A stretch of 64,000 bases of DNA from Flavisolibacter tropicus (GCF_001644645.1 NZ_CP011390.1:3034001-3098000); one strand, 5' to 3'. Numbered from the stretch's first letter, positions 1 to 9,443 are shown. The notes: generated by a model not told the origin, from the letters alone. Numbers and translations are program-made.

Positions 1-57
1 TGCAGAGGCTACCCAGGCAAACAGGTAACTGACACACAGCAGTGCATACCTTTTCAT
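1..57 (-). CDS. N-terminus of a secreted protein (runs off the window)
   Basis: The reverse strand opens with ATG at 57 and reads 19 codons without a stop to the window edge. The peptide (MKRYALLCVS, then YLFAWVASA) has the basic start, hydrophobic core and small-residue end of a Sec signal peptide, with cleavage likely around the last alanine seen. Nothing of the mature protein is visible, so function cannot be assigned. It lies downstream of the fructan operon on the same strand but about 550 bp away, so membership of that operon is unproven. Confidence 0.6.
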   Translation of the reverse strand, partial: MKRYALLCVSYLFAWVASA

Positions 58-200
58 ATGATTAGCTTGTAGAGTGTAGGAAAAATTACCCTTATTACGT
101 AACAAACGCCAGTGGTTCTTTTTAAGTGCGCGTATTGCTACAGTAATGGCAAAATAAATAAATAAAAAAGGAAGCGTGGGCGCGGTATTGACAAGAATTC

Positions 201-431
201 CTAGGAGATCGTAGCTGTCGTATAAGCAGATGCGGTGGTAGTTGTAGAAATAGCCGGAACCAGATTAATAACCAGGAACTCAGGCTGCATAACCGATTCC
301 TGAATCAATGATTGATATTTTTGTTTTAACTGGCGCTTAAAACTGCCCAAATATCCGGGCACTGAAATAAACGCACCATCAACAGTAACTGCTTCAATCA
401 TGTCATTGCCTATATACATCATTAGTTGCAT
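201..431 (-). CDS. small hypothetical protein, 76 aa
   Basis: An ATG-initiated frame of 76 codons between the fructanase gene and the partial gene at the window edge. There is no signal peptide or membrane segment. The middle is charged (Lys, Gln, Arg) and the C-terminus is a low-complexity Thr/Ala/Ser tail. I recognise no family. The coding assignment rests on an open frame in a gap that otherwise has no gene, so it may be spurious. Confidence 0.4.
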   Translation of the reverse strand: MQLMMYIGNDMIEAVTVDGAFISVPGYLGSFKRQLKQKYQSLIQESVMQPEFLVINLVPAISTTTTASAYTTATIS

Positions 432-604
432 AGGACTGGATTTGTTACAAGATATTTCGAGCTATTAAATCCTACAACCGGATTTTAGCCGATTTCCAGG
501 AGCTAAGCATTTTTCCTAATAACCTATAATTGTTTTCTTAGAAGTATAAGGCATCGTTCTTTCTTCAATCGGTAACAAATAGAGTGCAGCACACATTGGC
601 TCAT

Positions 605-2149
605 CTACTTCCAAATACTGGACAAGCGGGTATAGACCATTTTTTTAATAATAATGCCGACTGGAGCCCTCAGTTGCACATTCGTATATGGCGTTGAAGG
701 AAAGAAGATACCGGTCATTACACTTAAGCCATTGTCTGCAAATAACTCTACTGAGCTAATGTCAATAACAAGTGTCAGGTTCATACTGTTTGCTGAAGAA
801 ATGCGAGGCGCTACACTTCTACTGGCAAAGTCTTTCTGAAAATCCACCTTACCTGAATGCCGGCGATCAATATAATATTGGTTGCCTTGCTTATCATATC
901 CAACTACCAACTCTTCACCAGCTGCATTAGACAATACCACCGCATGTGTAGCTGCAGTTTCCAAATTGATATCAATACGACATGGAAAGGCAACAGCCGG
1001 CAACTTAGTTGCCAGGTCAAGATGGTCTTGTACTTTCAGGTTTTGAAGCACTACAGGCTTACCAGTTATTACATTTAACTCCTTTGAAGGCCATGACGTA
1101 ATGAACCAATCCTTACCTACTTGTTTCAATGCCAGATCACGTGGCAGGGTCATAGCACTGCGCCATCGGTCGGTAGGCACTACTGTACCATAAAGCCAGT
1201 TGCTCATCCAGCCTAAGAATATTTTCCTGTTACTGGTATTGGACCAGGTAATACCTGCATATTCATCGGGGCCATAATCCAGCCAACGCGTATCCCTATG
1301 CGAAGTGGTAAAAGTCTTGCCATCAAAGTCACCAATAAAATACTGTGTTGCCGATCCACCGTTAGGGCCGCCGGGATTCAGGTTGACCAGCAGCACCCAT
1401 ACCTTTTTACCATTGCCCTTCAACTCAAACAGATCAGGACATTCCCATACACCACCATGCGCGCCAAGGTCTTTACCAAACTCACTTTCTTTTGACCAGT
1501 TCTTTAAATCCTTGGAAGAATAAAAAGCAATGTGGTCCAATACAGCTAATGTCATGATCCATTTTTTACCGGCCTCAAACCAGAATACTTTGGGATCGCG
1601 AAAGTCCTTGATACCTGGATTCTTCAGCACAGGATTACCCGCATACTTGATCCATGTCTTGCCATCATCCAGGCTATACGCTAAGCTTTGCACCTGGTAG
1701 TCGTTCCGCCCAGCTTTGTCGCCTACCGGATCGTGATGCGTAAAAATAGCTACCAACGGAACCTTGCCGCTTTTTCCAAAACCCGAAGTATTATTCTTAT
1801 CTACAACAGCACTACCCGAAAAAATATACCCAAGGCTATCGGGGTATAAAGCAATAGGCTGATGCTGCCAATGTATAAGGTCTTTACTGGTGGCATGTCC
1901 CCAGTGCATGGGTCCCCATACGGTACTATCTGGGTAATATTGGTAAAACAAATGGTATGTACCCTTATAATATACCATACCATTGGGATCATTCATCCAT
2001 TTTTCTTTGGGTGAAAAATGGATCTGTGGGCGATAAGGCTCTTTATACGATGCTGGTACATCATCAGTTTTATGTGGCTGTGCTGTCAATGGCTTTACAA
2101 TAACCGTCACCAGCAATAAAGCAAGGCCAATACCAATGTTCCTGTGCAT
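605..2149 (-). CDS. GH32 family fructan hydrolase (levanase/inulinase type)
   Basis: Secreted glycoside hydrolase family 32 enzyme expected to cleave beta-fructosidic bonds in levan, inulin or sucrose. Residues 1-23 form a signal peptide. All three family signatures are present: WMNDPNG at about 51-57 with the nucleophile Asp54, the FRDP motif at about 183-186, and WECPD near 235 with the acid/base Glu236. The five-blade propeller is followed by the usual C-terminal beta-sandwich, giving 514 aa, normal for the family. It is the last gene of an operon with fructokinase (37 bp upstream) and a sugar porter. There is no lipobox, so a periplasmic or secreted location is likely. Exo versus endo action and levan versus inulin preference cannot be read from sequence. 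Confidence 0.93.
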   Translation of the reverse strand: MHRNIGIGLALLLVTVIVKPLTAQPHKTDDVPASYKEPYRPQIHFSPKEKWMNDPNGMVYYKGTYHLFYQYYPDSTVWGPMHWGHATSKDLIHWQHQPIALYPDSLGYIFSGSAVVDKNNTSGFGKSGKVPLVAIFTHHDPVGDKAGRNDYQVQSLAYSLDDGKTWIKYAGNPVLKNPGIKDFRDPKVFWFEAGKKWIMTLAVLDHIAFYSSKDLKNWSKESEFGKDLGAHGGVWECPDLFELKGNGKKVWVLLVNLNPGGPNGGSATQYFIGDFDGKTFTTSHRDTRWLDYGPDEYAGITWSNTSNRKIFLGWMSNWLYGTVVPTDRWRSAMTLPRDLALKQVGKDWFITSWPSKELNVITGKPVVLQNLKVQDHLDLATKLPAVAFPCRIDINLETAATHAVVLSNAAGEELVVGYDKQGNQYYIDRRHSGKVDFQKDFASRSVAPRISSANSMNLTLVIDISSVELFADNGLSVMTGIFFPSTPYTNVQLRAPVGIIIKKMVYTRLSSIWK

Positions 2150-2186
2150 ACCAGTAAGAATTAATAGCGTTATTTTCTATAGCACG

Positions 2187-3101
2187 TTATAAATGTGGTT
2201 GTCTGCTAGCCTGCATCAATCGGGTAACCTCCGCAAGGTCATAAGCCGGGCAGGCACCGTGGTAGGAAGCAATTAAAGCCCCAAGGCCCGAAGCATAATC
2301 CAAGGCTTCCTGCATGCTAGCCTTATTGTATAATTGGGATAAAAAGCCGGCTAAAAAAGCATCGCCGCTACCAATGGTATCAGCCACTTCTACCTTATAA
2401 CTGGGATTATAAAAATACTGGCCTGATCGCGCTACCATAGCCCCGTCTGCACCCATGGTCACAATAACTGTTTCAATAGCAAAACGATCTTGCAGCAATT
2501 GTATTTGCAGTTCTTTAGCTGGGTAAGTTCCATACCAACTGGCAATGATTTCCAACTCGGATTCATTCAGTTTTAGGATATCCGCTTTTTGCAACAAAGC
2601 CTCTACACCTGGCTGATCATAATAGGGCTGTCGCAAGTTAATATCCAGCACTTTTGTTGTAGGCGCTTCAAGCAATGTATAAAGTGTTTCTCTAGATGTA
2701 AAATGGCGCGTAGCCAAACTGCCAAACACAAAATAGCTTGCATTATTTACGAGATCATGAAGAGCCGGTTGTTGTTCAATAAAGTCCCAGGCAGAAGGAT
2801 AAACAATATCATAGGTCATTTCATTAGTAGCGCCCGGCTTCGCATATACCAAGCCTGTTTCGTGCTGTTGATCAACTTGAATAAAGGCCGTACTCAGTTG
2901 ATTACCAGATAACATCTCTATTAACTTATTCCCATACTCATCTGCGCCAACGCGGCTGATCATAGCTGGCCGTAAGCCTAGCTTTTGTAAATGGTACGCT
3001 ACATTCATTGGCGCGCCGCCAGGCAGAGATTTGTCGGGCAGTATGTCCCACAAGACCTCTCCAAAACATACTATTGGATGGGATACAGAATCTGGTGCCA
3101 T
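2187..3101 (-). CDS. PfkB-family fructokinase
   Basis: Cytoplasmic sugar kinase of the PfkB/ribokinase family, 304 aa. The N-terminal sugar-binding signature GGAPMNVAYHL is near residues 28-38 and the C-terminal signature DTIGSGDAFLAG near 240-251 carries the catalytic Asp. The GGAPxNVA form is typical of bacterial fructokinases. Its place between a sugar porter (34 bp upstream) and a fructanase (37 bp downstream) supports fructose to fructose-6-phosphate as the reaction. A different ketose or 2-keto-3-deoxygluconate substrate is possible but less likely here. Confidence 0.87.
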   Translation of the reverse strand: MAPDSVSHPIVCFGEVLWDILPDKSLPGGAPMNVAYHLQKLGLRPAMISRVGADEYGNKLIEMLSGNQLSTAFIQVDQQHETGLVYAKPGATNEMTYDIVYPSAWDFIEQQPALHDLVNNASYFVFGSLATRHFTSRETLYTLLEAPTTKVLDINLRQPYYDQPGVEALLQKADILKLNESELEIIASWYGTYPAKELQIQLLQDRFAIETVIVTMGADGAMVARSGQYFYNPSYKVEVADTIGSGDAFLAGFLSQLYNKASMQEALDYASGLGALIASYHGACPAYDLAEVTRLMQASRQPHL

Positions 3102-3135
3102 ATACTGAGATTAATTATTTAGAAATAGGAACTAT

Positions 3136-4467
3136 TTAATGCAGTACTAAGGTGCGCTCAATCTGTTCCAGCGACTTGCCCTTTGTCTCCGGCATAAACT
3201 TCCATACAAACAACAGCTGCAATACCATCATTAAAGAAAAGAACAAAAAGGTATGCCCACCACCAAATCGCTCAGACAGCATAGGAAATGAAAAAGCAAT
3301 GAGCGCAGCCATCACCCAATGCGTAAAGCTGCCCAGTGTTTGGCCTTTAGCGCGTACTTCATTAGGAAATATCTCTGAGATAAACACCCAAATGACAGCG
3401 CCTTGGCTAAAGGCAAAAAAAGCAATGTACACCAGTAAATAAACAGTAACGGCCCAACTGCTAAAGTTCTGCGTATAAAAAGCTTGCGACACCAAACCCA
3501 AAGTGCTGATCAAACCAACAGAGCCAATGAGCATCAATGTTTTTCTACCCACCCGGTCAATGAAGTTGAGCGCTAGCAGTGTAAATAAAAAGTTGACCAA
3601 CCCAATACCGACGGTTGAAAGCAAGGAGGAGCCGCGTGCTAAACCTGTCATTTCAAAAATACGGGGTGCATAATAGATGATAGCATTGATACCCGACACC
3701 TGGTTGAAAATAGCAAAGGCCACTGCCAGGAAAACAGGAAACTTATATTTAGAAGAAAGGAGTTGGTTAGCGCTGCCAGTAGCTTCTTCAGCGCGGTGAT
3801 TGGCTCTTATACTTTCCACTATTTCATCACAATTCTGCGGATTGATAATACGTAAGGTAGCACGCGCTTCCTCTACCTTACCCTTCTTTAAAATCAACCA
3901 TCGCGGGCTCTCCGGCACCAGGAACAATAATACCAGGAACAACAAAGAAGGTATGGCCTGCACACCCAGCATCCAACGCCAGGATGATTCACCGTCTTGT
4001 CCTATTAAATAATTTGAAAAATAAGAGATCAGGATACCTAACACCACATTGAATTGAAACATAGCTACCAGTCGGCCTCTTCTTTCGGCCGGTGCTATTT
4101 CCGAAATATAAACCGGAGCAGTAACCGAAGAAGCTCCTACACCCAATCCACCCATAAAACGGAAGAACAAAAAGAGATACCAGTTAGTAGCCAATGCGGT
4201 ACCCAGCGAAGCTACCAGGTAGGTACCGGCAATCAGGATCAAGGTTTTTCTACGGCCCAGCCGATCCGATGGTATGCTACCCATTAAGGAACCAACGATA
4301 GTGCCAATAAGTGCGATGGAAATAGTAAACCCATGCTCCACAGGTGTTAAGTTCCAGAATTTTTGAATGGCCTGTTCGGCACCAGAAATTACGGCGGTAT
4401 CAAATCCAAATAGAAAGCCACCTAATGCAACTATAATACTCCATATCAGAACCTTTTGATTATTCAT
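3136..4467 (-). CDS. MFS sugar porter (sugar:H+ symporter type)
   Basis: Inner-membrane transporter of the sugar porter subfamily with 12 predicted membrane segments. Family signatures are DRLGRRK in the loop after TM2, PESPRWL before the central loop, DRVGRK in the second half and ETKGKSLEQIE at the C-terminus. I start it at ATG 4467 (MNNQK) rather than 24 nt upstream, because this places the first membrane segment at the usual distance. First gene of the fructan operon. Fructose is the likely substrate from context. No SusC/SusD pair accompanies it within the visible sequence. Confidence 0.9.
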   Translation of the reverse strand: MNNQKVLIWSIIVALGGFLFGFDTAVISGAEQAIQKFWNLTPVEHGFTISIALIGTIVGSLMGSIPSDRLGRRKTLILIAGTYLVASLGTALATNWYLFLFFRFMGGLGVGASSVTAPVYISEIAPAERRGRLVAMFQFNVVLGILISYFSNYLIGQDGESSWRWMLGVQAIPSLLFLVLLFLVPESPRWLILKKGKVEEARATLRIINPQNCDEIVESIRANHRAEEATGSANQLLSSKYKFPVFLAVAFAIFNQVSGINAIIYYAPRIFEMTGLARGSSLLSTVGIGLVNFLFTLLALNFIDRVGRKTLMLIGSVGLISTLGLVSQAFYTQNFSSWAVTVYLLVYIAFFAFSQGAVIWVFISEIFPNEVRAKGQTLGSFTHWVMAALIAFSFPMLSERFGGGHTFLFFSLMMVLQLLFVWKFMPETKGKSLEQIERTLVLH

Positions 4468-4735
4468 AAACAAGCATTTAGAATAAAGCAATCTGTTTTA
4501 TGAGTACAAGCAAGCTCTAGCTATAAGCTACAAAAAACTATTCGCAAATGAAATAACGGTATACAGTTAATTAAAACAATGCGGCTAGGCTATATATTGA
4601 CATACCAATACATAGAACAATCACTTTGTATCACACATCCATTATTTCAACCCGCAGATAGAAATTCCTGCCAACAGGAAGGTGGTAAAATCAGAAATGC
4701 CGCTTTCAAAAGCTTTCGCTGTCTTAACACATCAG

Positions 4736-5182
4736 CTAATGGTGCCAAGGCTGCTTTGACTCTCTATTGTTTGGATATCGGCACGTTTGCCAGTAACTAA
4801 TGATCAGCTGAAGCACCCGCTTCGTTTCGGCCATAGCATGCGGCTTTACAAAAAAACCTTGCACATGCATACTGTAAGCTTTTTGCATAGCATCGGGTGT
4901 AGCAGATGTAGAAAAGAAAATAAAGGGTATGCCTCGCTTTTGTACAGGCAATTCAGAATGTACTTTTTTTAAGAACTCAAGCCCGTTCATACCGGGCATA
5001 TTTATGTCACACAAAATAATAAAAGGCTCGTCAGCAGTTGTCTTTAAATAGTGTAAAGCAGCGCTGCCCTGGGCAAAAAACAAAATGGGATTCGTTAAGT
5101 AAAGTGAATGCAAAGCTTCTTGCATAAGGTGTTGATCATCCGCATCGTCTTCTACAATTACAATTGGTCCTGTTTTCAGCAT
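4736..5182 (-). CDS. single-domain response regulator (CheY-like)
   Basis: A stand-alone receiver domain of 148 aa with no DNA-binding or output domain. The acidic pocket is EDDADD near residues 9-14, the phosphoacceptor Asp is in LCDINMPGMNG, and the conserved Ser/Thr (FFSTSA) and Lys (FVKPHA) follow at the expected positions. Start chosen at ATG 5182 (MLKTG), since the 16 residues upstream add nothing recognisable. Such solo receivers usually act with hybrid or PAS kinases through phosphotransfer. No kinase is adjacent here; two lie about 10 and 20 kb away. The partner is unknown. Confidence 0.85.
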   Translation of the reverse strand: MLKTGPIVIVEDDADDQHLMQEALHSLYLTNPILFFAQGSAALHYLKTTADEPFIILCDINMPGMNGLEFLKKVHSELPVQKRGIPFIFFSTSATPDAMQKAYSMHVQGFFVKPHAMAETKRVLQLIISYWQTCRYPNNRESKQPWHH

Positions 5183-5420
5183 AGTGTTTTGGTAATAGAA
5201 AGGTGGCTTCACAAGCCATGTGAAATCCACTTAAATTGATTATAGTGTTGTTGAGCTTAGGAAGGAGGAAATTATCCAAGCGCGCAAGAAACTAAAAATG
5301 CAAACGCAAGACAATAGTACTTGTACTTAAAATCGACTTTACCTGTACGTATTTTTACGATTCAAATTGTTTCAAATCAAGTAATTAAGCAATTCATGAT
5401 GGCTCGCACTAGACTTCAAA

Positions 5421-6362
5421 TTACACTTGATAGGATTCAACCTTCATCGTTTGGAACAAACGTTCGGCATCTTCTTTATAAAATAACTCAGTGCCATGAT
5501 TCATAGTAGCCGCCGTTCCGCAAGCCACACCAAAACGAATTACTTCTTCCAATGTTTTTCCCTGCGAAAGCATATACACCATTCCTGCCACCATAGAGTC
5601 GCCAGCACCTACTGTGCTTCTCTTTTCCACTTCAGGAGCCAGCACCTTATAGCTAGCATCTTTAGAGATCAACAAAGCGCCAGCTGCACCCATAGACACG
5701 GCTACCAACGTTACCTTACCTTGATCTATCAACTTACGCGCAGCCGCTTCTACACCATCAGCCTCTAGCCACTGAATACCCGACAACTTTGCCAGTTCAC
5801 CAATATTGGGCTTCAACAAGTAAATACCTTCATTGACAGCCGCTTCCAATGCAGGTCCTGAAGTATCCAGGATAAACTTAGCGCCCATGCTGGCTGCAAC
5901 CTTAGCAATCTGTGCATAGGTATCGTCTGTCATGCCTGGCAACAAGCTGCCGCTGGCTATGATATATTCAAATGGGTTGTTTTGAATGTATTCAATTACT
6001 TTTTCCAAAAGAGGTATGGAAGTAGGCTCTCCAGGTAAATTAAACCGGTATTGCTTATTCGTTGATGTTTCTAATACAATAAAGTTCTCCCGGGTTTCTT
6101 TCTCTACTGGAATCACTTCCGCTTCTATATGTTCTTCGTGCAACAGGTGCTTTAACATGAGCCCATTATATCCGCCTGCCGGGAATAAGGTTTTTGAATC
6201 GCTACCTAACTTTTTTAAAGCTTTACTCACATTGATACCGCCTCCGCCAGGTTCATGCTTCATGGCAGCACAGCGCAACTTAGATTCTGGAGCTATTTTT
6301 TCTACTGATGTACTCTTATCAATGGTTGGGTTCAGTGTTATAGTGAGAATCATGTTTTTCAT
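5421..6362 (-). CDS. pfkB: Pfk-2-type 6-phosphofructokinase (PfkB family)
   Basis: Hexose-phosphate kinase of 313 aa. The pattern SKLRCAAMKHEPGGGGINVSKA near the N-terminus, FPAGG, QYRFNLPG, and STVGAGDSMVAGM near residue 255 follow the layout of E. coli Pfk-2 closely, more so than 1-phosphofructokinase FruK. The likely reaction is fructose-6-phosphate plus ATP to fructose-1,6-bisphosphate in glycolysis. Start set at ATG 6362; a TTG lies 6 nt upstream and another ATG at 6353. It lies 18 bp downstream of the OmpA-like gene and may be cotranscribed with it. Tagatose-6-phosphate or fructose-1-phosphate kinase activity cannot be excluded. Confidence 0.83.
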   Translation of the reverse strand: MKNMILTITLNPTIDKSTSVEKIAPESKLRCAAMKHEPGGGGINVSKALKKLGSDSKTLFPAGGYNGLMLKHLLHEEHIEAEVIPVEKETRENFIVLETSTNKQYRFNLPGEPTSIPLLEKVIEYIQNNPFEYIIASGSLLPGMTDDTYAQIAKVAASMGAKFILDTSGPALEAAVNEGIYLLKPNIGELAKLSGIQWLEADGVEAAARKLIDQGKVTLVAVSMGAAGALLISKDASYKVLAPEVEKRSTVGAGDSMVAGMVYMLSQGKTLEEVIRFGVACGTAATMNHGTELFYKEDAERLFQTMKVESYQV

Positions 6363-6380
6363 TTGCAAATGGTTTACTGG

Positions 6381-7277
6381 TTACCGCTTAATGATTTTAA
6401 TTTCTACACGGCGGTTGGCGGTCCGGTCGTCTTCTGTGTTTTCAGGATACACCAATGGTACACGGCCTGCAAAACCTTTATAACTCATCCTACTGGCATC
6501 GATTCCGTTTTGATATAAATAATCGAACACAGCACGTGCCCGATTATGAGACAGGTTCCAGTCATTAGAATCATAATCAAAGCCGTCTCTTGATCCCGGC
6601 ATACAACAAATATGCCCTTGTATCTCAATGACCAATGCAGGATTATCCTTCATTACAGTCAGTAATTCATTTAATGCTGCCTGCGACTGTACCAGGAACT
6701 GATGACTACCACCGTAGAAATTAATGTTTTTCAGACGCAGGGTTTGCCCTTCTTTTACGATCTTAATTGTTTCCTGGGTGAATACGGGTATCGTATCCTT
6801 TTGTCTTATTGGCGGCGGTGTTACACTAACGGCCGCTACCGGCCAGATGATCTCTACCCGCCGGTTCTGCTGTCTACCATAAGCTGTTTGGTTATCAAGC
6901 AGCGGTTGGTGTTCGCCATAGCCTTTGAAAAAACGAACAGCCGAATCTGGCAAACCTTTTTGCTTTAAATACGATAATACTGCAGCCACACGCCTCTCAG
7001 AAAGCTTATCGTTATAAGCATCACTACCAACAGCATCACAATGACCGCGAAGTGTTAAGGGCGCCATACCTTCATGGCCTGTGTAGGCAGCCAGGAACTG
7101 ATCAATTTTAGTAATAGTCTCCGTTGTTAGATCCGCTTTATCAAAAGCAAAGTGCACAATAACTGTATCATTCTCCTGGGCTTTTGCTGGCATTACAGTA
7201 AACACGATCAGTAAAGCACCAAGCAGTTTGATTACTAGTTTACAGTTGCGGGTCTTTTTCTGGAGGTGGCCATACAT
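6381..7277 (-). CDS. secreted protein with two OmpA-like peptidoglycan-binding domains
   Basis: After a signal peptide (about residues 1-34, ending MPAKAQ) there are two successive OmpA C-terminal-like domains. The first, about 40-150, has the FAFDKADLT opening and the NDKLSERRVAAVLSYL and QQNRRVEI signatures. The second, about 190-298, has NLSHNRARAVFDYL and TANRRVEIKI. No beta-barrel or lipobox is visible, so this is probably a periplasmic protein that binds peptidoglycan twice. Doubling of the domain is less common than a single copy. Transcribed divergently from the WYL regulator at 7434 across a 156 bp gap that may hold promoters for both. Confidence 0.85.
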   Translation of the reverse strand: MYGHLQKKTRNCKLVIKLLGALLIVFTVMPAKAQENDTVIVHFAFDKADLTTETITKIDQFLAAYTGHEGMAPLTLRGHCDAVGSDAYNDKLSERRVAAVLSYLKQKGLPDSAVRFFKGYGEHQPLLDNQTAYGRQQNRRVEIIWPVAAVSVTPPPIRQKDTIPVFTQETIKIVKEGQTLRLKNINFYGGSHQFLVQSQAALNELLTVMKDNPALVIEIQGHICCMPGSRDGFDYDSNDWNLSHNRARAVFDYLYQNGIDASRMSYKGFAGRVPLVYPENTEDDRTANRRVEIKIIKR

Positions 7278-7433
7278 GAAGTATAGGTTTGAATAACCTA
7301 CATATCCTTGCAATTGATGGACCACCTAAAGGCAATAAACCTATAAGCCATTAACAGACACAAAGACTATAAACCGACACAGGAACTTCATTTATAGTTA
7401 GCTTCGCTACATTTCTTCCTGCAATTTGACATT

Positions 7434-8153
7434 ATGAACCGCATCGACCGACTTTTGGCCATCGTCACCTTTCTGCAATCCAAAAAATATGTATCAGCAG
7501 AAGCTATTGCGGATAAATTCAATATTAGCATACGCACTGTATATCGCGATATAAAGGCCCTGTGCGAACAAGGGATACCGGTAAGTTTTGAACAGCACAA
7601 AGGCTATTTTATAGTACAGGGTTTCTTCCTGCCTCCTGTTTCCTTTTCTACAGAAGAAGCCAACGCCTTGTTACTAATGGAGAAAGTGATGGAAGGCTTT
7701 GCCGACAAATCTATCTGGAAACATTACTCTTCTGCCTTAAACAAAATAAAATCTGTACTACGCGGCCAGCAAAAAGAACAGATAGAAGCACTGAGTAATA
7801 ACATGCGCTTTCATGTACCGGATTGTTTTGCTCCCGACTACGAGTATTTATCACTACTCCAAACAGCCATAGCTTCACGTACTGTTATCCAACTGGAATA
7901 TCAGAATAATAAAGCCGAAATAAGCAAGCGAAAAGTAGAACCCATTGGACTGGTCTTCTATGCTTTTGCCTGGCATCTCATTGGTTGGTGTCAGTACCGG
8001 AAGGATTACCGCGACTTTAGGGTATCACGCATCTTAAAGATCCAAGCCACCAGCGAACCCTTTACCCAGCAAAACCTGATGGAGCTTAATGATTATATTA
8101 TAATGCATGCACTGACTACTTCCCCGGCCCCTAAAGAGAGCGCTTCGCGCTAG
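7434..8153 (+). CDS. HTH/WYL-domain transcriptional regulator (YafY type)
   Basis: DNA-binding regulator of 239 aa. An HTH_11 winged helix spans about residues 4-58 (IDRLLAIVTFLQSKKYVSA, then RTVYRDIKAL), followed by a WYL ligand-sensing domain at about 135-220 in which WHLIGWCQYRKDYRDFRVSRI is the typical end. Ligand and targets are unknown; the divergent OmpA-like gene is a candidate target. The last residues (KESASR) and stop are encoded by a hairpin that begins an intergenic repeat, and the same hairpin lies just beyond the stop of the kinase gene at 14297, so the C-terminus may have been altered by repeat insertion. Confidence 0.88.
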   Translation: MNRIDRLLAIVTFLQSKKYVSAEAIADKFNISIRTVYRDIKALCEQGIPVSFEQHKGYFIVQGFFLPPVSFSTEEANALLLMEKVMEGFADKSIWKHYSSALNKIKSVLRGQQKEQIEALSNNMRFHVPDCFAPDYEYLSLLQTAIASRTVIQLEYQNNKAEISKRKVEPIGLVFYAFAWHLIGWCQYRKDYRDFRVSRILKIQATSEPFTQQNLMELNDYIIMHALTTSPAPKESASR

Positions 8154-8470
8154 TTGGTTTCGCGCAGAGGCGCAGAGAACACGGAGGAAGAACTAGGATT
8201 ACTAAGATGGGAAAGATTAGGAGGAAAGAAGAAAGAAGGTTTGATAAGTTAACAAGGGAAGCTAAGCGTTTAATAACCCTCCTTTATTTATAATTGAACA
8301 TTGAGCGTTGAGCATTGAACATTTCTTCTCTCCTTACTCATCACTCATTATTCATCATTCCTTGTTCCTTGTTCATTATTCCTTCCCTTATCAACTTGTT
8401 AACCTGTCAACTCTTCCCTTCTCGCAGCTCGCAGCTTTTACGCCTTTTCTCCTCTTAGCCTTCCCAAATC
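8139..8470 (+). repeat. intergenic low-complexity repeat block (copy 1)
   Basis: Gene-free stretch made of several repeat families also found elsewhere in the window. It starts with the hairpin AGCGC-TTC-GCGCT at 8139-8151, continues with CGCAGAGGCGCAGAGAAC (8163-8180), and from about 8297 carries the ATTGAGCGTTGAGCATTGAA unit, then CTTGTTCCTTGTTCA and AACTTGTTAACCTGTCAAC. The same order of units, closely matching, occurs at 14030-14150. The short open frames inside are by-products of the repeat. Confidence 0.8.
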
Positions 8471-8539
8471 TTTTTTTACCCGACTGCCATAGGGTTGTCA
8501 GTGAGAGCTTCTTTCTTTGCACTACAAAACCAATTATAC

Positions 8540-9037
8540 ATGAATATCATTGAACTGATCTCAAAAGAATTTGAAGCCGAAGCCGTTACTACCCGCAAAA
8601 TGCTGGAGCGCGTACCTGCTGACAAACTGAAATGGCAGCCCCACCCTAAAAGCATGACCATGGAGCAGCTAACCGTACATATAGCCGAACTTCCATCCTG
8701 GATATCCATGGCACTGCACACGAGCGAGTTAGATTTTGCCAGCCAGCCTTATGAGCCAACCATTGTTAATGACACTCAGGATTTATTGAATGTGTTTGAG
8801 AAATCGTTAGCCGATGGCAGAAAGGCCTTACAAGAAGCCAAAGAAGAAGACCTGTTACCCACTTGGGTTTTACGCAATGGCGACCAGATATATGCTACCA
8901 TGACCAAGTATGAAGTGATCCGTCATTCTTTAAGCCAAACCATTCACCACCGCGCACAACTAGGTGTATACCTGCGCCTGTTAGACATACCTATCCCTGG
9001 CAGTTATGGCCCCAGTGCGGATGAGCCTGGCTTCTAA
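8540..9037 (+). CDS. DinB-family protein
   Basis: Four-helix-bundle DinB/YfiT-like protein of 165 aa. Candidate metal-ligand histidines are in MEQLTVHIAELPSW near residue 45 and in RHSLSQTIHHRAQLGVYLRL near residue 135, the usual pattern for this metal-binding fold. Start is ATG 8540 (MNIIEL), directly before the first helix; 15 upstream codons in the same frame overlap AT-rich leader. The family includes thiol transferases and stress-induced proteins with often unknown substrates, so no specific reaction is assigned. A strong terminator follows at 9049. Confidence 0.85.
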   Translation: MNIIELISKEFEAEAVTTRKMLERVPADKLKWQPHPKSMTMEQLTVHIAELPSWISMALHTSELDFASQPYEPTIVNDTQDLLNVFEKSLADGRKALQEAKEEDLLPTWVLRNGDQIYATMTKYEVIRHSLSQTIHHRAQLGVYLRLLDIPIPGSYGPSADEPGF

Positions 9038-9048
9038 CACTTCCAGTA

Positions 9049-9081
9049 AGCCGCTGTTTTTCAAATACAGCGGCTTTTTTT
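9049..9081 (+). terminator. intrinsic terminator after DinB gene
   Basis: Perfect 9-bp stem AGCCGCTGT / ACAGCGGCT (9049-9057 and 9067-9075) with a 9-nt loop, followed by a T run. Lies 12 nt after the DinB stop. Confidence 0.9.
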
Positions 9082-9284
9082 ATTAGCTCACTTATTGTGA
9101 ACAGCTAGTGTTCCCGGCCATTTACTACTACCATGCCTACCACCACATACGCACCACTACCTAGTTTACAATTTCGTATTCACTACGAATACCCAAGACC
9201 GTAATAGTATCTTCCTTTGCATATAAAATTACTTATTAACACAGGCGCCTTGTGCCGCTTTTCTGCACCACATTCACAAAACTT

Positions 9285-9443
9285 ATGAAGAAACTCTTTT
9301 TTACCTGCAGTGGTCTGGCATTTACCCTTTGCTGCTTTGCACAACAAACGAAAACTACAGTCAAAAACAGTCTTATTGCGGTCTATGCTGATATGCCCCA
9401 ACCTTCCGCCGCGCCCCAAAAGCCATCAGCAATCGATACTTAA
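9285..9443 (+). CDS. N-terminal fragment of an interrupted secreted protein (signal peptide part)
   Basis: ATG 9285 begins MKKLFFTCSGLAFTLCCFAQ, a clear signal peptide, then about 30 residues rich in Pro, Ala and Ser before TAA at 9441-9443. The frame stays open immediately after this TAA and continues in register through ATG 9486 to 10340. The simplest reading is one 350-residue secreted protein split by a nonsense codon. A sequencing error, a true pseudogene, stop readthrough, or restart without a signal peptide are the alternatives. Confidence 0.6.
   Translation: MKKLFFTCSGLAFTLCCFAQQTKTTVKNSLIAVYADMPQPSAAPQKPSAIDT

Noticed and set aside
857..1495. Plus-strand frames inside the GH32 gene
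   Set aside because: Antisense shadows of a strongly supported gene.
5316..5327. AGTAC-TT-GTACT inverted repeat upstream of the response regulator
   Set aside because: Only 5-bp arms; expected by chance in a window this size.
8308..8553. Open frame reading like MSIEHF...
   Set aside because: It is a translation of the intergenic repeat family and recurs wherever the repeat does; no gene features.
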